From Ruania rhizosphaerae (lineage in GTDB: Bacteria; Actinomycetota; Actinomycetes; Actinomycetales; Beutenbergiaceae): 64,000 nucleotides of DNA. The DNA is taken from contig NZ_VSMB01000018.1 of the NCBI RefSeq assembly GCF_009805705.1, positions 1 to 64,000 on the forward strand. Direction: 5' to 3'. The position numbers and the translations under genes are program-made. Numbering within the stretch: the stretch's first letter is position 1; each line of letters begins with the position of its first letter. Under the pieces are notes generated by a model that did not search any database, had not been told where the DNA came from, and saw nothing but the letters and a program-made list of their open reading frames with translations. This document shows positions 54,028 to 63,128 of this stretch, in pieces.

Positions 54028-56123
54028 CCTCGATACCGGAACCACGCCCAAACCGCCACCGAGGCCAACCCGAAGGCACCGAATGCCGCGCCCCACACCA
54101 GCGCTGCACCGGTCGCCTCCTGCCACGAGCCCGGCAGCGGCGCCACCGCGAGGAGGAACACGACGATGACCGCCGCGTACAGGCCCACCCACACCCGACG
54201 GGACCATCGCACGATCCGCTGCCCGTCAAGGAAGGTCATGGGCAGGAGCGCCACCACGCAATAGCCGACCGCCCCGGTGAGCAGGGTGGTCAGGTACTCG
54301 CGCAGCAACTCGGTCCCGAACCCTGTGGATGCTGAGGCGATCATGCCGTACCCGAGCCAGGCCAGCACACCGACGGCGATGAAGGCGCCACAGACGGCAG
54401 CGGACAGCTTGCCGCGCTGCTGCCTGGTCAGCGAACCGGCGAATGTCGTCATGATCAGTACGCCGAAGATGATCGCCGGCTGGAGGCCGAACAGGCGTGA
54501 GACCAGTGCGCTTGCGGCAGTCAGCAGAATGAAGCCGGGCATCAGAGTGAGCCGCGGGTGCGCCTCGTACCGCGTGCCGAGCCACCAGCCGAGCGCGACG
54601 CCGAGGCCGTTCGTCGTGGCAAAGGCGAGGAACATGGCCAGCCAGAGCCGGGCCATGACTCCCGCACCACCAGAGTCTCCCTTCGCGAGGACAGCCACCA
54701 GCGCGCCCGCAGCGAGCACGGCACCCGCCGCGGCCCACGCGGGGAGCCTGACCCGGTCGAGCCACCGAGCTCCTCGGCGACGCAGGCCCGCCAGGAACGC
54801 GAACGCCTGGGTGTAGTTGCTGCGGAGAGTCGCGTGCAGGAGCTCCGAGGGCAGGGCCACCAGCAGGAGGAACCCGGCGGCGGTCAGGGCCGCCCCACCG
54901 AGGACGACTGGCTCAGTCACAACCTCCGACGCGGTGGTCAACGTGTGACCGTAGGTGGACGGCGGAGGCGGGCCGGCACCAGGAGGTCCGGTGGCGGTCG
55001 TCTGCCCCGCAGCCATCCCCGCCGCACCGCCACTATCGGGCGGCGGCGGAGCTGACTCGTCGTCACCGGGATCTTGCGACGGCTGTGGGTCCGGGACGGC
55101 GTCGGCAGTCGGCGTGGGCGTGGGCGTCAGGGTGGGCGCGGGCACTGGCGGTGACTCCGGCACGGCCACAGGCGGCGCCACGGGGCCCGCAGGCGATGGT
55201 GGAGGCGAGGGCGCCGGTGAGGCACTGGGCTGTGGGGAGGGCGAGGGCTGTGGGCCGGGACTGGGATCGGGTGAGGGACTGGGATCGGGCGAAGGGTCCG
55301 CCGTCGGCTCTGGATCAGGAGTGGGCTCAGGCTCAGGCTCCGGTTCCGGTTGCTCGACGAAGATCCACCTGAATCCCGAGGCGATCGGGTACTCGGTCCC
55401 TGCCGGGTCGCCGTCGATCGGGACGTGCCGGACGCTGTAGACGTGGGCACCGGCATCGAGACTGCTGGTGTCGACGTCGCACGACCACTGTGGCTGCGAC
55501 CAGGCGAGGTCGGTGCAGACCGGCTCGGCACCGTCCGGAACCGTTGCGGACACCAACTGGTCGTCGTAGACCTCGACCCCCATCCCCTCGAATCGTGTGC
55601 CGCCGAGTGCGACCCGCTCACCGTCGGAGTCGACGTTGCGGGAGTCGACCTCGGGTGAGCCCAGCGTGCGCAGGATGCCGAGCGACGCCATCGCCTCGCT
55701 GTCACTCGCGCCCGGGACGACCATCTCGGCCATCAGCCCGTACAACGTCGGCATCGGTCCCTGATCCCGGGCGTCGTACCGGCACGTCCAGCGGTCCTGG
55801 TCCGGCTCGTACGTCCAGGACTCGCAGATCGTCACCGTGCTCCCATCGAGCGCGATGCCCGAGACGCGGACGAAGAACTCCTGCACCGCGCTGGCATCAC
55901 CGGTGAATGAGTACGTGGGGCGTGAGCCCGGGTCCGAGGGCAGCACGAAGTAGTCGCCCCACGGCCCTTGGACCGCATAGTCAGGAACATCCGCTGTCAG
56001 CGACGGCTCGTCCGGTGTCTGGGCCTGCGCGGGGACGGCGGACGAGACAGCCAACGTGGTTCCCAGCACCAGGCAGGCGATGGCGAGCAGGGCCACACGG
56101 CACACCTGCGCCCATCGTTCCAT
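53976..56123 (-). CDS. Large membrane protein with secreted N-terminal domain and Pro-rich linker
   Basis: A 715-residue protein. The signal peptide (LLAIACLVLGTTLAVSSAVPAQAQ, cut after AQA) is followed by an outside domain to about 260 with paired cysteines, then roughly 120 residues of Pro/Ser/Glu/Asp repeats (EPEPEPEP, SPDPSPSPDPSP), then six to eight membrane helices and a short cytoplasmic tail. The PSELLHATLRSNY stretch after the first helix is reminiscent of other actinobacterial multi-pass proteins of unknown role. ATG 56123 follows GGGGGAGGCG; the longer frame overlaps the divergent gene. A surface sensor or envelope protein is possible. Its end overlaps the sensor gene by 52 bases. 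Confidence 0.78.
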   Translation of the reverse strand: MERWAQVCRVALLAIACLVLGTTLAVSSAVPAQAQTPDEPSLTADVPDYAVQGPWGDYFVLPSDPGSRPTYSFTGDASAVQEFFVRVSGIALDGSTVTICESWTYEPDQDRWTCRYDARDQGPMPTLYGLMAEMVVPGASDSEAMASLGILRTLGSPEVDSRNVDSDGERVALGGTRFEGMGVEVYDDQLVSATVPDGAEPVCTDLAWSQPQWSCDVDTSSLDAGAHVYSVRHVPIDGDPAGTEYPIASGFRWIFVEQPEPEPEPEPTPDPEPTADPSPDPSPSPDPSPGPQPSPSPQPSASPAPSPPPSPAGPVAPPVAVPESPPVPAPTLTPTPTPTADAVPDPQPSQDPGDDESAPPPPDSGGAAGMAAGQTTATGPPGAGPPPPSTYGHTLTTASEVVTEPVVLGGAALTAAGFLLLVALPSELLHATLRSNYTQAFAFLAGLRRRGARWLDRVRLPAWAAAGAVLAAGALVAVLAKGDSGGAGVMARLWLAMFLAFATTNGLGVALGWWLGTRYEAHPRLTLMPGFILLTAASALVSRLFGLQPAIIFGVLIMTTFAGSLTRQQRGKLSAAVCGAFIAVGVLAWLGYGMIASASTGFGTELLREYLTTLLTGAVGYCVVALLPMTFLDGQRIVRWSRRVWVGLYAAVIVVFLLAVAPLPGSWQEATGAALVWGAAFGAFGLASVAVWAWFRYRGQSSSTRSKSTPLARAR

Positions 56124-56249
56124 CAGCGCCTCCCCCGAGGTCCGGACCACTCCGCACGACGGTACCGGCCACTTCATGGACGCGATCGGCCGATGGCCTA
56201 CAGTGGCCACACATGGGCCGGCGACCAGCGTTCAACGATGGGGGGCCAG

Positions 56250-57221
56250 ATGGCGCTCTCTGAGGAACTGACCCGCCTGTTGGCAGCGGCGTTGTCGATC
56301 CGAGCCCCTGACGCCGCGCACCTGGCTGAGGTGACCGGGCAGAAGCTGGAGGACGTCTCGGCGGGTCTGGATGCGCTCCGGCGACGGGGTTTCCTCGATC
56401 TCACCGACGGGTCGGTGACCTACCGTCGGCCCGAAGTGCCGGTCAGCCAGGAGGTCGGCCAGGACCTGCAGACGATGATCAGGGCGCTCCAGCAGACCAC
56501 TGCGGGACTGAATGCGGCCCTCGGCACGCTCCCGCAGCTCATGCAGGCGTGGGAGGCCGGCGGTGCCGATGAGCGCACGATCGCCGCTGACGTCACCCGC
56601 GGCCCGGATGCGGCGGCAGAGGCGTGGCTCCTCCACTTCACACGAGACACGCCCACCCGGTGTGATCTGTGTCTGCCGGATGTCGCCCGTGTCCTGGCAC
56701 AGCGCCCCACCGAGCGTCCCGTCGCGGACTGGACCAGCACCGCCATGACCGACCTGGGCGTCCGGCTGGTGGTGAGCCGGGCAGACGCGAACGACAAGCG
56801 GATACGCCCCGCGCTCGAGCGGATGCTCGAACAGGGCGCCGAGGTCCGCTCCCACCCGGATCCGCCCAGCATGTTCTGGGTGTCCGACAACGCCGTGGCG
56901 GGCTTGCCGGCGGCGTGGGGTGAGCCCTGGCCGTCACGGGTGGTGACGGTCCGCTCGGCTCCTGTCGCCGAGAGTGTGGCGGCGCTCTTCGCGACAACCT
57001 GGCACGCCGCCACTCCCCTCTCACGAGAGCAACGATCCTGGGATCCGATGCTCGTACTGATGAACCAGGGAATGACGATGGAGGCGGCGGCCGCGCGGTT
57101 GGGGATGGCGCAGCGGACCGCTCGCCGCCGGGTGGCCGATGCCATGGCGTACTTCGGCGTCTCCAGTCACTTCGCCCTCGGCGCCGCCTGGGGTCGGGCG
57201 CGGGCGGAGGACGCCCGGTAG
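56250..57221 (+). CDS. TrmB-like/LuxR-type HTH transcriptional regulator
   Basis: A 323-residue protein with an N-terminal winged helix (LAEVTGQKLEDVSAGLDALRRRGFL, residues about 25-50), a central PLD-like domain often seen in such regulators, and a C-terminal LuxR-type HTH (MTMEAAAARLGMAQRTARRRV, around 280-300). The start at ATG 56250 follows GGGGGGCC; ATG 56238 is possible. It is divergent from the large membrane protein, which may be its target. The stimulus is unknown. Confidence 0.83.
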   Translation: MALSEELTRLLAAALSIRAPDAAHLAEVTGQKLEDVSAGLDALRRRGFLDLTDGSVTYRRPEVPVSQEVGQDLQTMIRALQQTTAGLNAALGTLPQLMQAWEAGGADERTIAADVTRGPDAAAEAWLLHFTRDTPTRCDLCLPDVARVLAQRPTERPVADWTSTAMTDLGVRLVVSRADANDKRIRPALERMLEQGAEVRSHPDPPSMFWVSDNAVAGLPAAWGEPWPSRVVTVRSAPVAESVAALFATTWHAATPLSREQRSWDPMLVLMNQGMTMEAAAARLGMAQRTARRRVADAMAYFGVSSHFALGAAWGRARAEDAR

Positions 57222-57234
57222 CAGCCCGCGATTC

Positions 57235-58548
57235 TCAGGCCGGCGGCTGAGCCTCCGCCGCTGCTGTGGCCGCGGCCGGGAGCGCGTCGAGGATACGCTG
57301 CACCGCCACGTCGTCATGCGCGGCCGAGACGAACCACGCCTCGAAGGCCGACGGCGGAAGGCTCACCCCGGCCTCGAGCATCGCGCGGAAGAACGGCGGA
57401 TAGCGCCAGGACTGGGACGCCTGCACCTCGGCGTAGTCGCGCGGGTTCTCCCCCTGCCAGCCACAGTCGGCGGAGGAGCCGAACGCGAACGAGAACAGCG
57501 TCCCGGCTCGTTGCACGGCCACCGGAACGCCTTCGGCCGCGAGCGCCTGCTCCACGGCTGCCGACACCACATCAGCCACGTGCTGCACCCTCGCGTAGAC
57601 GGCCGCATCGGCGAGCCGCAGTGTGGCGAGCCCGGCGGCCACGGCCACCGGGTTCCCGGAGAGAGTCCCCGCCTGATACACGGGGCCGGTGGGGGCCAGC
57701 GCCCGCATCACCTCGGCCCGTCCGGCCAGGGCAGCGACCGGCATCCCGCCGCCGATGACCTTGCCGAAGGCGAGCAGGTCCGGCGTCCAGTCGCCCTCGA
57801 CGCCCCACCAGCCGGAAGATCCAGCCCGGAACCCGGTGAGCACCTCATCGGCGATGAACAGCGCACCGTCTGCGCGTGCAAGCTCCGCCACCGCGGCGTT
57901 GAACCCCGGCTCGGGTGCCACCACTCCCATGTTCGCGGCGGCGGCCTCGGTGATCACGGCCGCGATCTGCCCCGGGTGGGCATCGAATGCGGCACGCACA
58001 GCGTCGAGGTCGTTGTAGGGCAGCACGATGGTCTGCGCGGCGAACGCGGCCGGCACCCCGGCCGAGCCGGGCAGGGAGAGCGTCGCGACGCCGGAGCCTG
58101 CGTCGGCGAGCAGACCGTCGGAGTGCCCGTGGTAGTGCCCGGCGAACTTGATGATCAGGTCCCGGCCGGTCACCCCACGCGCCAGACGCAACGCCGTCAT
58201 CGTCGCCTCGGTACCTGTAGAAACCAACCTGACCAGTTCCGCGACCGGCACCCGGTCGCGGATGGTCTCGGCCAGCTCGACCTCGGCGAGGGTCGGTGCC
58301 CCGAACGACAACCCGCGTGCGGCAGCCTCCTGCACGGCGGCCACCACCTGCGGGTGGGCGTGCCCGAGGATCGCCGGCCCCCAGGATCCGACGAGGTCGA
58401 CGTACTCGGTCTCGCCGGAGTAGACGTACGGCCCTGCGGCGCGGTCGAGGAAGACCGGGTCACCGCCGACGCTCGCGAACGCCCGCACCGGTGAGTTCAC
58501 GCCACCGGGGATCACACCGGCGGCACGGTCAAACACGGACGTCATCAC
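57235..58548 (-). CDS. hemL: Glutamate-1-semialdehyde 2,1-aminomutase
   Basis: A 437-residue class III PLP enzyme. [15 protein letters not shown] is the N-terminal signature, [15 protein letters not shown] and GHYHGHSD bind cofactor, and the catalytic Lys lies in [17 protein letters not shown]. It converts glutamate-1-semialdehyde into 5-aminolevulinate in the C5 route that starts from Glu-tRNA, linking haem synthesis to gltX. GTG 58548 or ATG 58545 follows AGGAGG. It is the last gene of the haem operon, 15 bases after hemB. Confidence 0.97.
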   Translation of the reverse strand: MMTSVFDRAAGVIPGGVNSPVRAFASVGGDPVFLDRAAGPYVYSGETEYVDLVGSWGPAILGHAHPQVVAAVQEAAARGLSFGAPTLAEVELAETIRDRVPVAELVRLVSTGTEATMTALRLARGVTGRDLIIKFAGHYHGHSDGLLADAGSGVATLSLPGSAGVPAAFAAQTIVLPYNDLDAVRAAFDAHPGQIAAVITEAAAANMGVVAPEPGFNAAVAELARADGALFIADEVLTGFRAGSSGWWGVEGDWTPDLLAFGKVIGGGMPVAALAGRAEVMRALAPTGPVYQAGTLSGNPVAVAAGLATLRLADAAVYARVQHVADVVSAAVEQALAAEGVPVAVQRAGTLFSFAFGSSADCGWQGENPRDYAEVQASQSWRYPPFFRAMLEAGVSLPPSAFEAWFVSAAHDDVAVQRILDALPAAATAAAEAQPPA

Positions 58549-58563
58549 AGGTCCTCCTGGTCT

Positions 58564-59538
58564 TCACAGTTCCTCGTTGCGCAGTCGCTGGGCGAGCTCG
58601 ATCGCCCAGTAGGTCAGCAACGCCTCGGCTCCGGCACGCCGGATCGCCAGCACGCTCTCGGCGATCACGGCATCCCGGTCGAGCCAGCCCTGCGCGGCAG
58701 CGGCCTCCACCATCGCGTACTCCCCGGAGACCTGATAGGCCCACACGGGCACCTCACTGACGGCAGTGACGTCAGCGAGCACGTCCAGATAGGACGAGGC
58801 GGGCTTGACCATCACGACGTCCGCACCTTCGGCGATGTCGAGCTCGGCCTCGCGCAGGCCTTCGCGGCGATTCCCGGCGTCGAGCTGATACGTGCGCCGG
58901 TCGCCGGTGAGCTGGGAATCGACGGCCTCACGGAACGGTCCGTAGTAGGCGGAGGCGTACTTGGCGGCATAGCCGAGCAGCGCCACGTCGGTGAACCCCT
59001 CGCCGTCGAGGGCGTCCCGCACGTGGGCGACCTGGCCGTCCATCATCCCGCTCAGGCCCAGCAGCGCCGATCCGGCCCGTGCCTGGGCGAGTGCCATCTC
59101 GGCGTACCGGGCGAGCGTGGCGTCGTTGTCCACCCGGCCCTGCTCATCCAGCACACCGCAGTGCCCGTGGTCGGTGAACTCGTCCAGGCACAGGTCGGTC
59201 TGCACCACCAGCGCGTCACCGACCTCGGCCACGGCCACCTCGGCGGCGGCGTTGAGGATGCCGGCCGGGTCGGTCGCGCCACTGCCCACCGCGTCCCGCT
59301 CGGCGGGCACCCCGAACAGCATCACGCCACCGACTCCGGCGCCTGCGGCCTCCACGAGGGCGCCGCGGAAGGAGTCCATCGAGTGCTGGGCTACACCGGG
59401 CATCGAGTCGATCGGCCGTGGATCATCGCCCTCGCGGACGAACATGGGCAGCACCAGCTCGCTGGCGTGCAGCCGGGTCTGGCGCACCAAGCGGCGCATC
59501 GCCGGGCTCTGGCGCAGCCGGCGGGGGCGGGTTCTCAT
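58564..59538 (-). CDS. hemB: Delta-aminolevulinic acid dehydratase (porphobilinogen synthase)
   Basis: A 324-residue enzyme. The metal region [16 protein letters not shown] has two of the three Zn-site cysteines and an Asp, the version usual in actinobacteria. The Schiff-base lysines are in [14 protein letters not shown] and [11 protein letters not shown]. It condenses two 5-aminolevulinates into porphobilinogen. Start ATG 59538 overlaps the hemD stop (ATGA). Confidence 0.97.
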   Translation of the reverse strand: MRTRPRRLRQSPAMRRLVRQTRLHASELVLPMFVREGDDPRPIDSMPGVAQHSMDSFRGALVEAAGAGVGGVMLFGVPAERDAVGSGATDPAGILNAAAEVAVAEVGDALVVQTDLCLDEFTDHGHCGVLDEQGRVDNDATLARYAEMALAQARAGSALLGLSGMMDGQVAHVRDALDGEGFTDVALLGYAAKYASAYYGPFREAVDSQLTGDRRTYQLDAGNRREGLREAELDIAEGADVVMVKPASSYLDVLADVTAVSEVPVWAYQVSGEYAMVEAAAAQGWLDRDAVIAESVLAIRRAGAEALLTYWAIELAQRLRNEEL

Positions 59539-60260
59539 GACTTCTCCTCCTGTGCTGCGGCCAGGGCGTCCAGCATCGCGGCCAGCGTGCGTTCGCCGGC
59601 CTCGGCCGTCACCGTCAGTCCGGCCTCACGGGCCTCACCGGTGGTCACCGGCCCGATGCTCACGACCACCGTACTCGCCGGGGGGTTCAGCGCCGCGAGC
59701 GCCCGCGCCACGGACCCGCTCGTGACCAGCACGGCATCGGCGCGCCCCGACTGCACAGCCGCCGCATCGCCCGCGCTCACCGGGGCCGCTGTGGTCCGAT
59801 AGCCGACGACGTCCCTCACCTCGCACCCTCGCCCCGCCAGACCGTCGGCGAGGGTGGCACGGGCCAGGTCCGAGCGCAGGAGCAGCACCCTTCCACCGCC
59901 CGAGGGCCACACCTGCAGCAGTCCGGTGGCCGAGTAGGTGTGCTCGGGCACGAGGTCGACGGCGATCCCCGCCTCCCGCAGCGTGCTCGCCGTGGCGGGG
60001 CCCACGGCCGCGACCTTGGCCCGGATGCGCCAGTCCCGCACGAGGTCCACGGTGGCGGCGGACGTCACCACGAGCCAGTCCACCTCACCGGCGGCCAATA
60101 CCGAACGGGCGGCCTCGACCTCGGGACTGTTCACCGGTGTGGTGTGCAGCAGCGGCACCACCCAGGGTGTCCCACCGCGTGCTCGAACCGCGCCGGCGGC
60201 ACGGTCACCCCAGGCACCGCCACGGGGCAGCAGCACCGTTCCTGACACAGGCTCAGTCAT
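59535..60260 (-). CDS. hemD: Uroporphyrinogen-III synthase
   Basis: A 241-residue HemD-type protein, a family with little sequence conservation. Recognisable parts are [21 protein letters not shown] near the start, [32 protein letters not shown] and [18 protein letters not shown]. It closes hydroxymethylbilane with inversion of ring D. ATG 60260 is chosen: it overlaps hemC by eight bases, while the longer frame overlaps it by about 60. Position between hemC and hemB supports the call. Confidence 0.92.
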   Translation of the reverse strand: MTEPVSGTVLLPRGGAWGDRAAGAVRARGGTPWVVPLLHTTPVNSPEVEAARSVLAAGEVDWLVVTSAATVDLVRDWRIRAKVAAVGPATASTLREAGIAVDLVPEHTYSATGLLQVWPSGGGRVLLLRSDLARATLADGLAGRGCEVRDVVGYRTTAAPVSAGDAAAVQSGRADAVLVTSGSVARALAALNPPASTVVVSIGPVTTGEAREAGLTVTAEAGERTLAAMLDALAAAQEEKS

Positions 60261-61173
60261 GAATCCAGTCGGCCGCACCATCGGCGAGCAGCCGTCGCGC
60301 GACGTCGGCACCGGCCGCGACCGCCTCGGCGGGTTCCACCTCGGCTGAGGCCTCGAGTACCTCTCCCCCGCCCGGGCGGTAGGCGAGGGCCCGGACGGTG
60401 AGGCGCGGGCCCGGGGTACCTACGCCGTCGGAGATCGAAGCATGTGCGGCCACGGGCGCCGCACAGCCGGCCTCCAAGGTGGCCAGGACGGAACGTTCCG
60501 CCTGCGCGCAGGCCCAGGTGCCGCCGTCGTGAATCTGCGCCAGCGCCTCCCGCAACGGCGCATCTTGCGACGATCGGATCTCGACGGCCAGCACCCCCTG
60601 CCCCGGTGCAGTAGGCCAGTCGAGGGTCTCGGTGATCACCTCGTCCAGCCCGAGACGGTGCAGCCCAGCGGCGGCCAGCACCACCGCGTCCAGCTCACCC
60701 GAAGTGACGAACGCGAGTCGCGTACCCACGTTCCCGCGGATGTCGACGACCTCCAGGTCGGGGCGCACGGTACGCAGCTGCGCCACCCGGCGTGGTGAGC
60801 CGGTGCCCACCCGGGCCCCGGCCGGCAACTCGGCCAACGCGAGACCGTCGCGGGCGCAGAGAGCGTCACGGTGGTCCTCGCGCACCGGGCTGGCCACCAC
60901 CTCCAGACCCGGGTGCGGCGCGGTCGGGAGATCCTTGTAGGAGTGCACCACCAGGTCGCACTCCTCGGCGAGCAGAGCCGTGCGCAGCCGGGCGGCGAAC
61001 ACGCCGGTGCCGCCGAGGCTGGCGAGGGAAGCACGGGTGACATCGCCGTCGCTGGTCATCGGCACCAGCTCACAGTTCACCCCGACGCCGACCAGTGCAT
61101 CCGCCACGGTGCCGGCCTGGGTGCGGGCCAGGTCGGAGGCGCGGGTGCCGAGCCTGAGCGTCCCGTGTGTCAT
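60253..61173 (-). CDS. hemC: Hydroxymethylbilane synthase (porphobilinogen deaminase)
   Basis: A 306-residue enzyme. LRLGTRASDLARTQ opens the protein, DLVVHSYKDLPTAPHPGLEV holds catalytic residues, and the dipyrromethane cofactor Cys lies in ATLEAGCAAPVAAHA. It polymerises four porphobilinogens. ATG 61173 is chosen because it overlaps the hemH stop by four bases and begins with the conserved sequence; the open frame up to 61239 lies inside hemH. Confidence 0.97.
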   Translation of the reverse strand: MTHGTLRLGTRASDLARTQAGTVADALVGVGVNCELVPMTSDGDVTRASLASLGGTGVFAARLRTALLAEECDLVVHSYKDLPTAPHPGLEVVASPVREDHRDALCARDGLALAELPAGARVGTGSPRRVAQLRTVRPDLEVVDIRGNVGTRLAFVTSGELDAVVLAAAGLHRLGLDEVITETLDWPTAPGQGVLAVEIRSSQDAPLREALAQIHDGGTWACAQAERSVLATLEAGCAAPVAAHASISDGVGTPGPRLTVRALAYRPGGGEVLEASAEVEPAEAVAAGADVARRLLADGAADWIHD

Positions 61174-62378
61174 GGCGCCAGCCCCGCCACCGCGGGCCGG
61201 AACCCACGGCGCACGTTCTCGCAGCATCCGGGCCGGCACACGTCATACCAGGGGCCCAGCGCAGTCTTCGCCGGCCGCTGCTCGACCGGGCTGCCCTGCA
61301 ACCGTTCGACCACCAGGTCCACCAGACCGGCCACGAACGCCGGATGCACGCCCGGAGTGGCCACACGCACCGCGGCCAGACCATGCTCACCGGCGGTCTC
61401 CATCGCCTCGTTGTCGAGGTCCCAGAGCACTTCCATGTGATCGGAGAGGAAACCGAGCGGCACGATCACCACACCGTCCCTCCCGTTGCCCGGGAGCGCG
61501 GCAATCGCGTCGTTCACGTCGGGCTCGAGCCACGGCTGGCTCGGCGGACCGGAGCGGGACTGGTAGACCAACTGCCACGGCACGTCCTGGGCGCCGACCG
61601 CCTCCATGATGACCTCGGCGACGGCCTGGTGCTGGGCCGCGTACGCCCCACCCTCACCGAGACCAAGGTGGGCGGGCCCGGAACGCTGAGCATCCGCCGT
61701 CGGGATGGAATGCGTGGCAAAAAGCACCTCGACGTTCCCGGCGCCCTGCTCGCGCAACTGAGCGAGACCGCTGGCGACCGCATCGCAGAACGGGGTGACG
61801 AAGCCGGGGTGGTCGAAGAACTGGCGCACCTTGTCGACCTCGAGCTCACCGCCCAGGCCGGTGGCCTCGAGCGCGTCGGCGATGTCCTCACGGTACTGGC
61901 GGCAGCTGGAGTAGGAGGAGTAGGCGCTGGTGGCGATGGCGAGCAGGCGGCGGTGGCCGGCGGCGTGCGCCTCGCGGAGAGCGTCGGGCAGGTAGGGGTC
62001 CCAGTTGCGGTTGCCCCAGTAGACCGGCACCTCGATTCCGCGGGCAGTCAGTTCAGCCGCGAGGGCGGCCTTGAGCTGGCGGTTGTGGTCGTTGATGGGA
62101 CTCACGCCGCCGAAGTGGCGGTAGTGGTGGGCCACCTCTTCCAGGCGTTCGTCCGGGATGCCGCGGCCGGCGGTCACATTACGCAGGAACGGGATGACGT
62201 CGTCCTGTCCCTCAGGTCCCCCGAACCCCGCGAGGAGGATGGCGTCGTAGCCGACCGGCTCGCTCACGTACTCGGGGCCTTGAGCGGCCGCCGGGGTGGC
62301 CGCGGGCACGAGCGCTCCCGGCGCGAGATAGGCATCGGTGGCCGGTGGTGGTTTGATCCCCGTGCCTGGGCCGCTCAC
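61170..62378 (-). CDS. hemH: Coproporphyrin ferrochelatase (Fe-S cluster type)
   Basis: A 402-residue ferrochelatase. GFGGPEGQDDVIPFLRNVTAGRGI at residues about 52-75 and LFATHSIP with the iron-binding His are present. Cysteines for a [2Fe-2S] cluster, as in mycobacterial ferrochelatase, are in YSSCRQYRED and the C-terminal VCRPGCCENV. In actinobacteria this enzyme (CpfC) inserts iron into coproporphyrin III. The first 40 residues are a Pro/Ala-rich extension. It overlaps hemQ by four bases. Confidence 0.96.
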   Translation of the reverse strand: MSGPGTGIKPPPATDAYLAPGALVPAATPAAAQGPEYVSEPVGYDAILLAGFGGPEGQDDVIPFLRNVTAGRGIPDERLEEVAHHYRHFGGVSPINDHNRQLKAALAAELTARGIEVPVYWGNRNWDPYLPDALREAHAAGHRRLLAIATSAYSSYSSCRQYREDIADALEATGLGGELEVDKVRQFFDHPGFVTPFCDAVASGLAQLREQGAGNVEVLFATHSIPTADAQRSGPAHLGLGEGGAYAAQHQAVAEVIMEAVGAQDVPWQLVYQSRSGPPSQPWLEPDVNDAIAALPGNGRDGVVIVPLGFLSDHMEVLWDLDNEAMETAGEHGLAAVRVATPGVHPAFVAGLVDLVVERLQGSPVEQRPAKTALGPWYDVCRPGCCENVRRGFRPAVAGLAP

Positions 62379-63082
62379 GAGAGCACCTCCACCAGCTCGG
62401 CCGCGCTCACCCGGCGTCCGGTGTAGAACGGCACTTCCTCGCGCACGTGCATCCTGGCCTCGGTGTAGCGCAGGTCGCGCATGAGGTCCACCAGCTCGGT
62501 CAGCTCATCGGCTTCGAGCGCCAGAACCCACTCGTAGTCACCGAGCGAGAAGGCAGCGACGGTGTTGGCGAGCACGCCGCGGAAGGCGGCGCCGCGGCGG
62601 CCGTGGTCGGCGAGCATGGCGCGCCGCTCGTCCTCGGGCAGCAGGTACCACTCGTAGGAGCGCACGAACGGGTAGATCGTGAGCCACTCCTTCGGCTCCT
62701 TGCCGCGCAGGAAGGCCGGTACGTGCCGGGCGTTGAACTCCGCCTCGCGGTGGATGCCCATGAGGTTGAAGGTGGGCAGCAGGGCTCCGAGCACGCGGGT
62801 GCGGCGCAGCGTGCGCCAGGCCGCCTGCAGATCCTCGGCACGGTCGCCGTGCAGCCAGACCATCGCGTCGGAGTCGGCCTTGAAGCCGGAGACGTCGTAC
62901 AGCCCGCGCACGGTCACCCCGTCGGTGGCGGTCAGGGCGTTCTCGAGTTCGGTGACGGCCTCGTTCCCTGCGCCCTCCCCGGTGCGGCGGTGCGGGTCCT
63001 GCCGGAGCACGGTCCAGAGTGTGTAGCCGTGCGGTTGCGCCTCAGTCTGTGCCTCATCCACCCGATCAGCGTAAACCGGCAC
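62375..63082 (-). CDS. hemQ: Coproheme decarboxylase (HemQ/ChdC)
   Basis: A 235-residue chlorite-dismutase-fold enzyme. TIYPFVRSYEWYLLPEDERR contains the catalytic Tyr, and MLADHGRRG contains the proximal haem His. It decarboxylates coproheme to haem b, the last step of the coproporphyrin pathway. GTG 63082 is the longest start. GTG 63061 is attractive because TACGCT (63073-63068 on the minus strand) ends six bases before it, as in a leaderless message, and the family usually begins near there. Confidence 0.96.
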   Translation of the reverse strand: MPVYADRVDEAQTEAQPHGYTLWTVLRQDPHRRTGEGAGNEAVTELENALTATDGVTVRGLYDVSGFKADSDAMVWLHGDRAEDLQAAWRTLRRTRVLGALLPTFNLMGIHREAEFNARHVPAFLRGKEPKEWLTIYPFVRSYEWYLLPEDERRAMLADHGRRGAAFRGVLANTVAAFSLGDYEWVLALEADELTELVDLMRDLRYTEARMHVREEVPFYTGRRVSAAELVEVLS

Positions 63083-63128
63083 GGTGGTGACGATTTGCGA
63101 CTAGGTGTCAGTTAGCGGCGAGGGAACC

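Noticed and set aside
55250-55350. Tandem repeat resembling a CRISPR or VNTR array
   Set aside because: The repeat is coding sequence for the Pro/Ser/Asp/Glu linker of the 715-residue membrane protein, without spacer structure.
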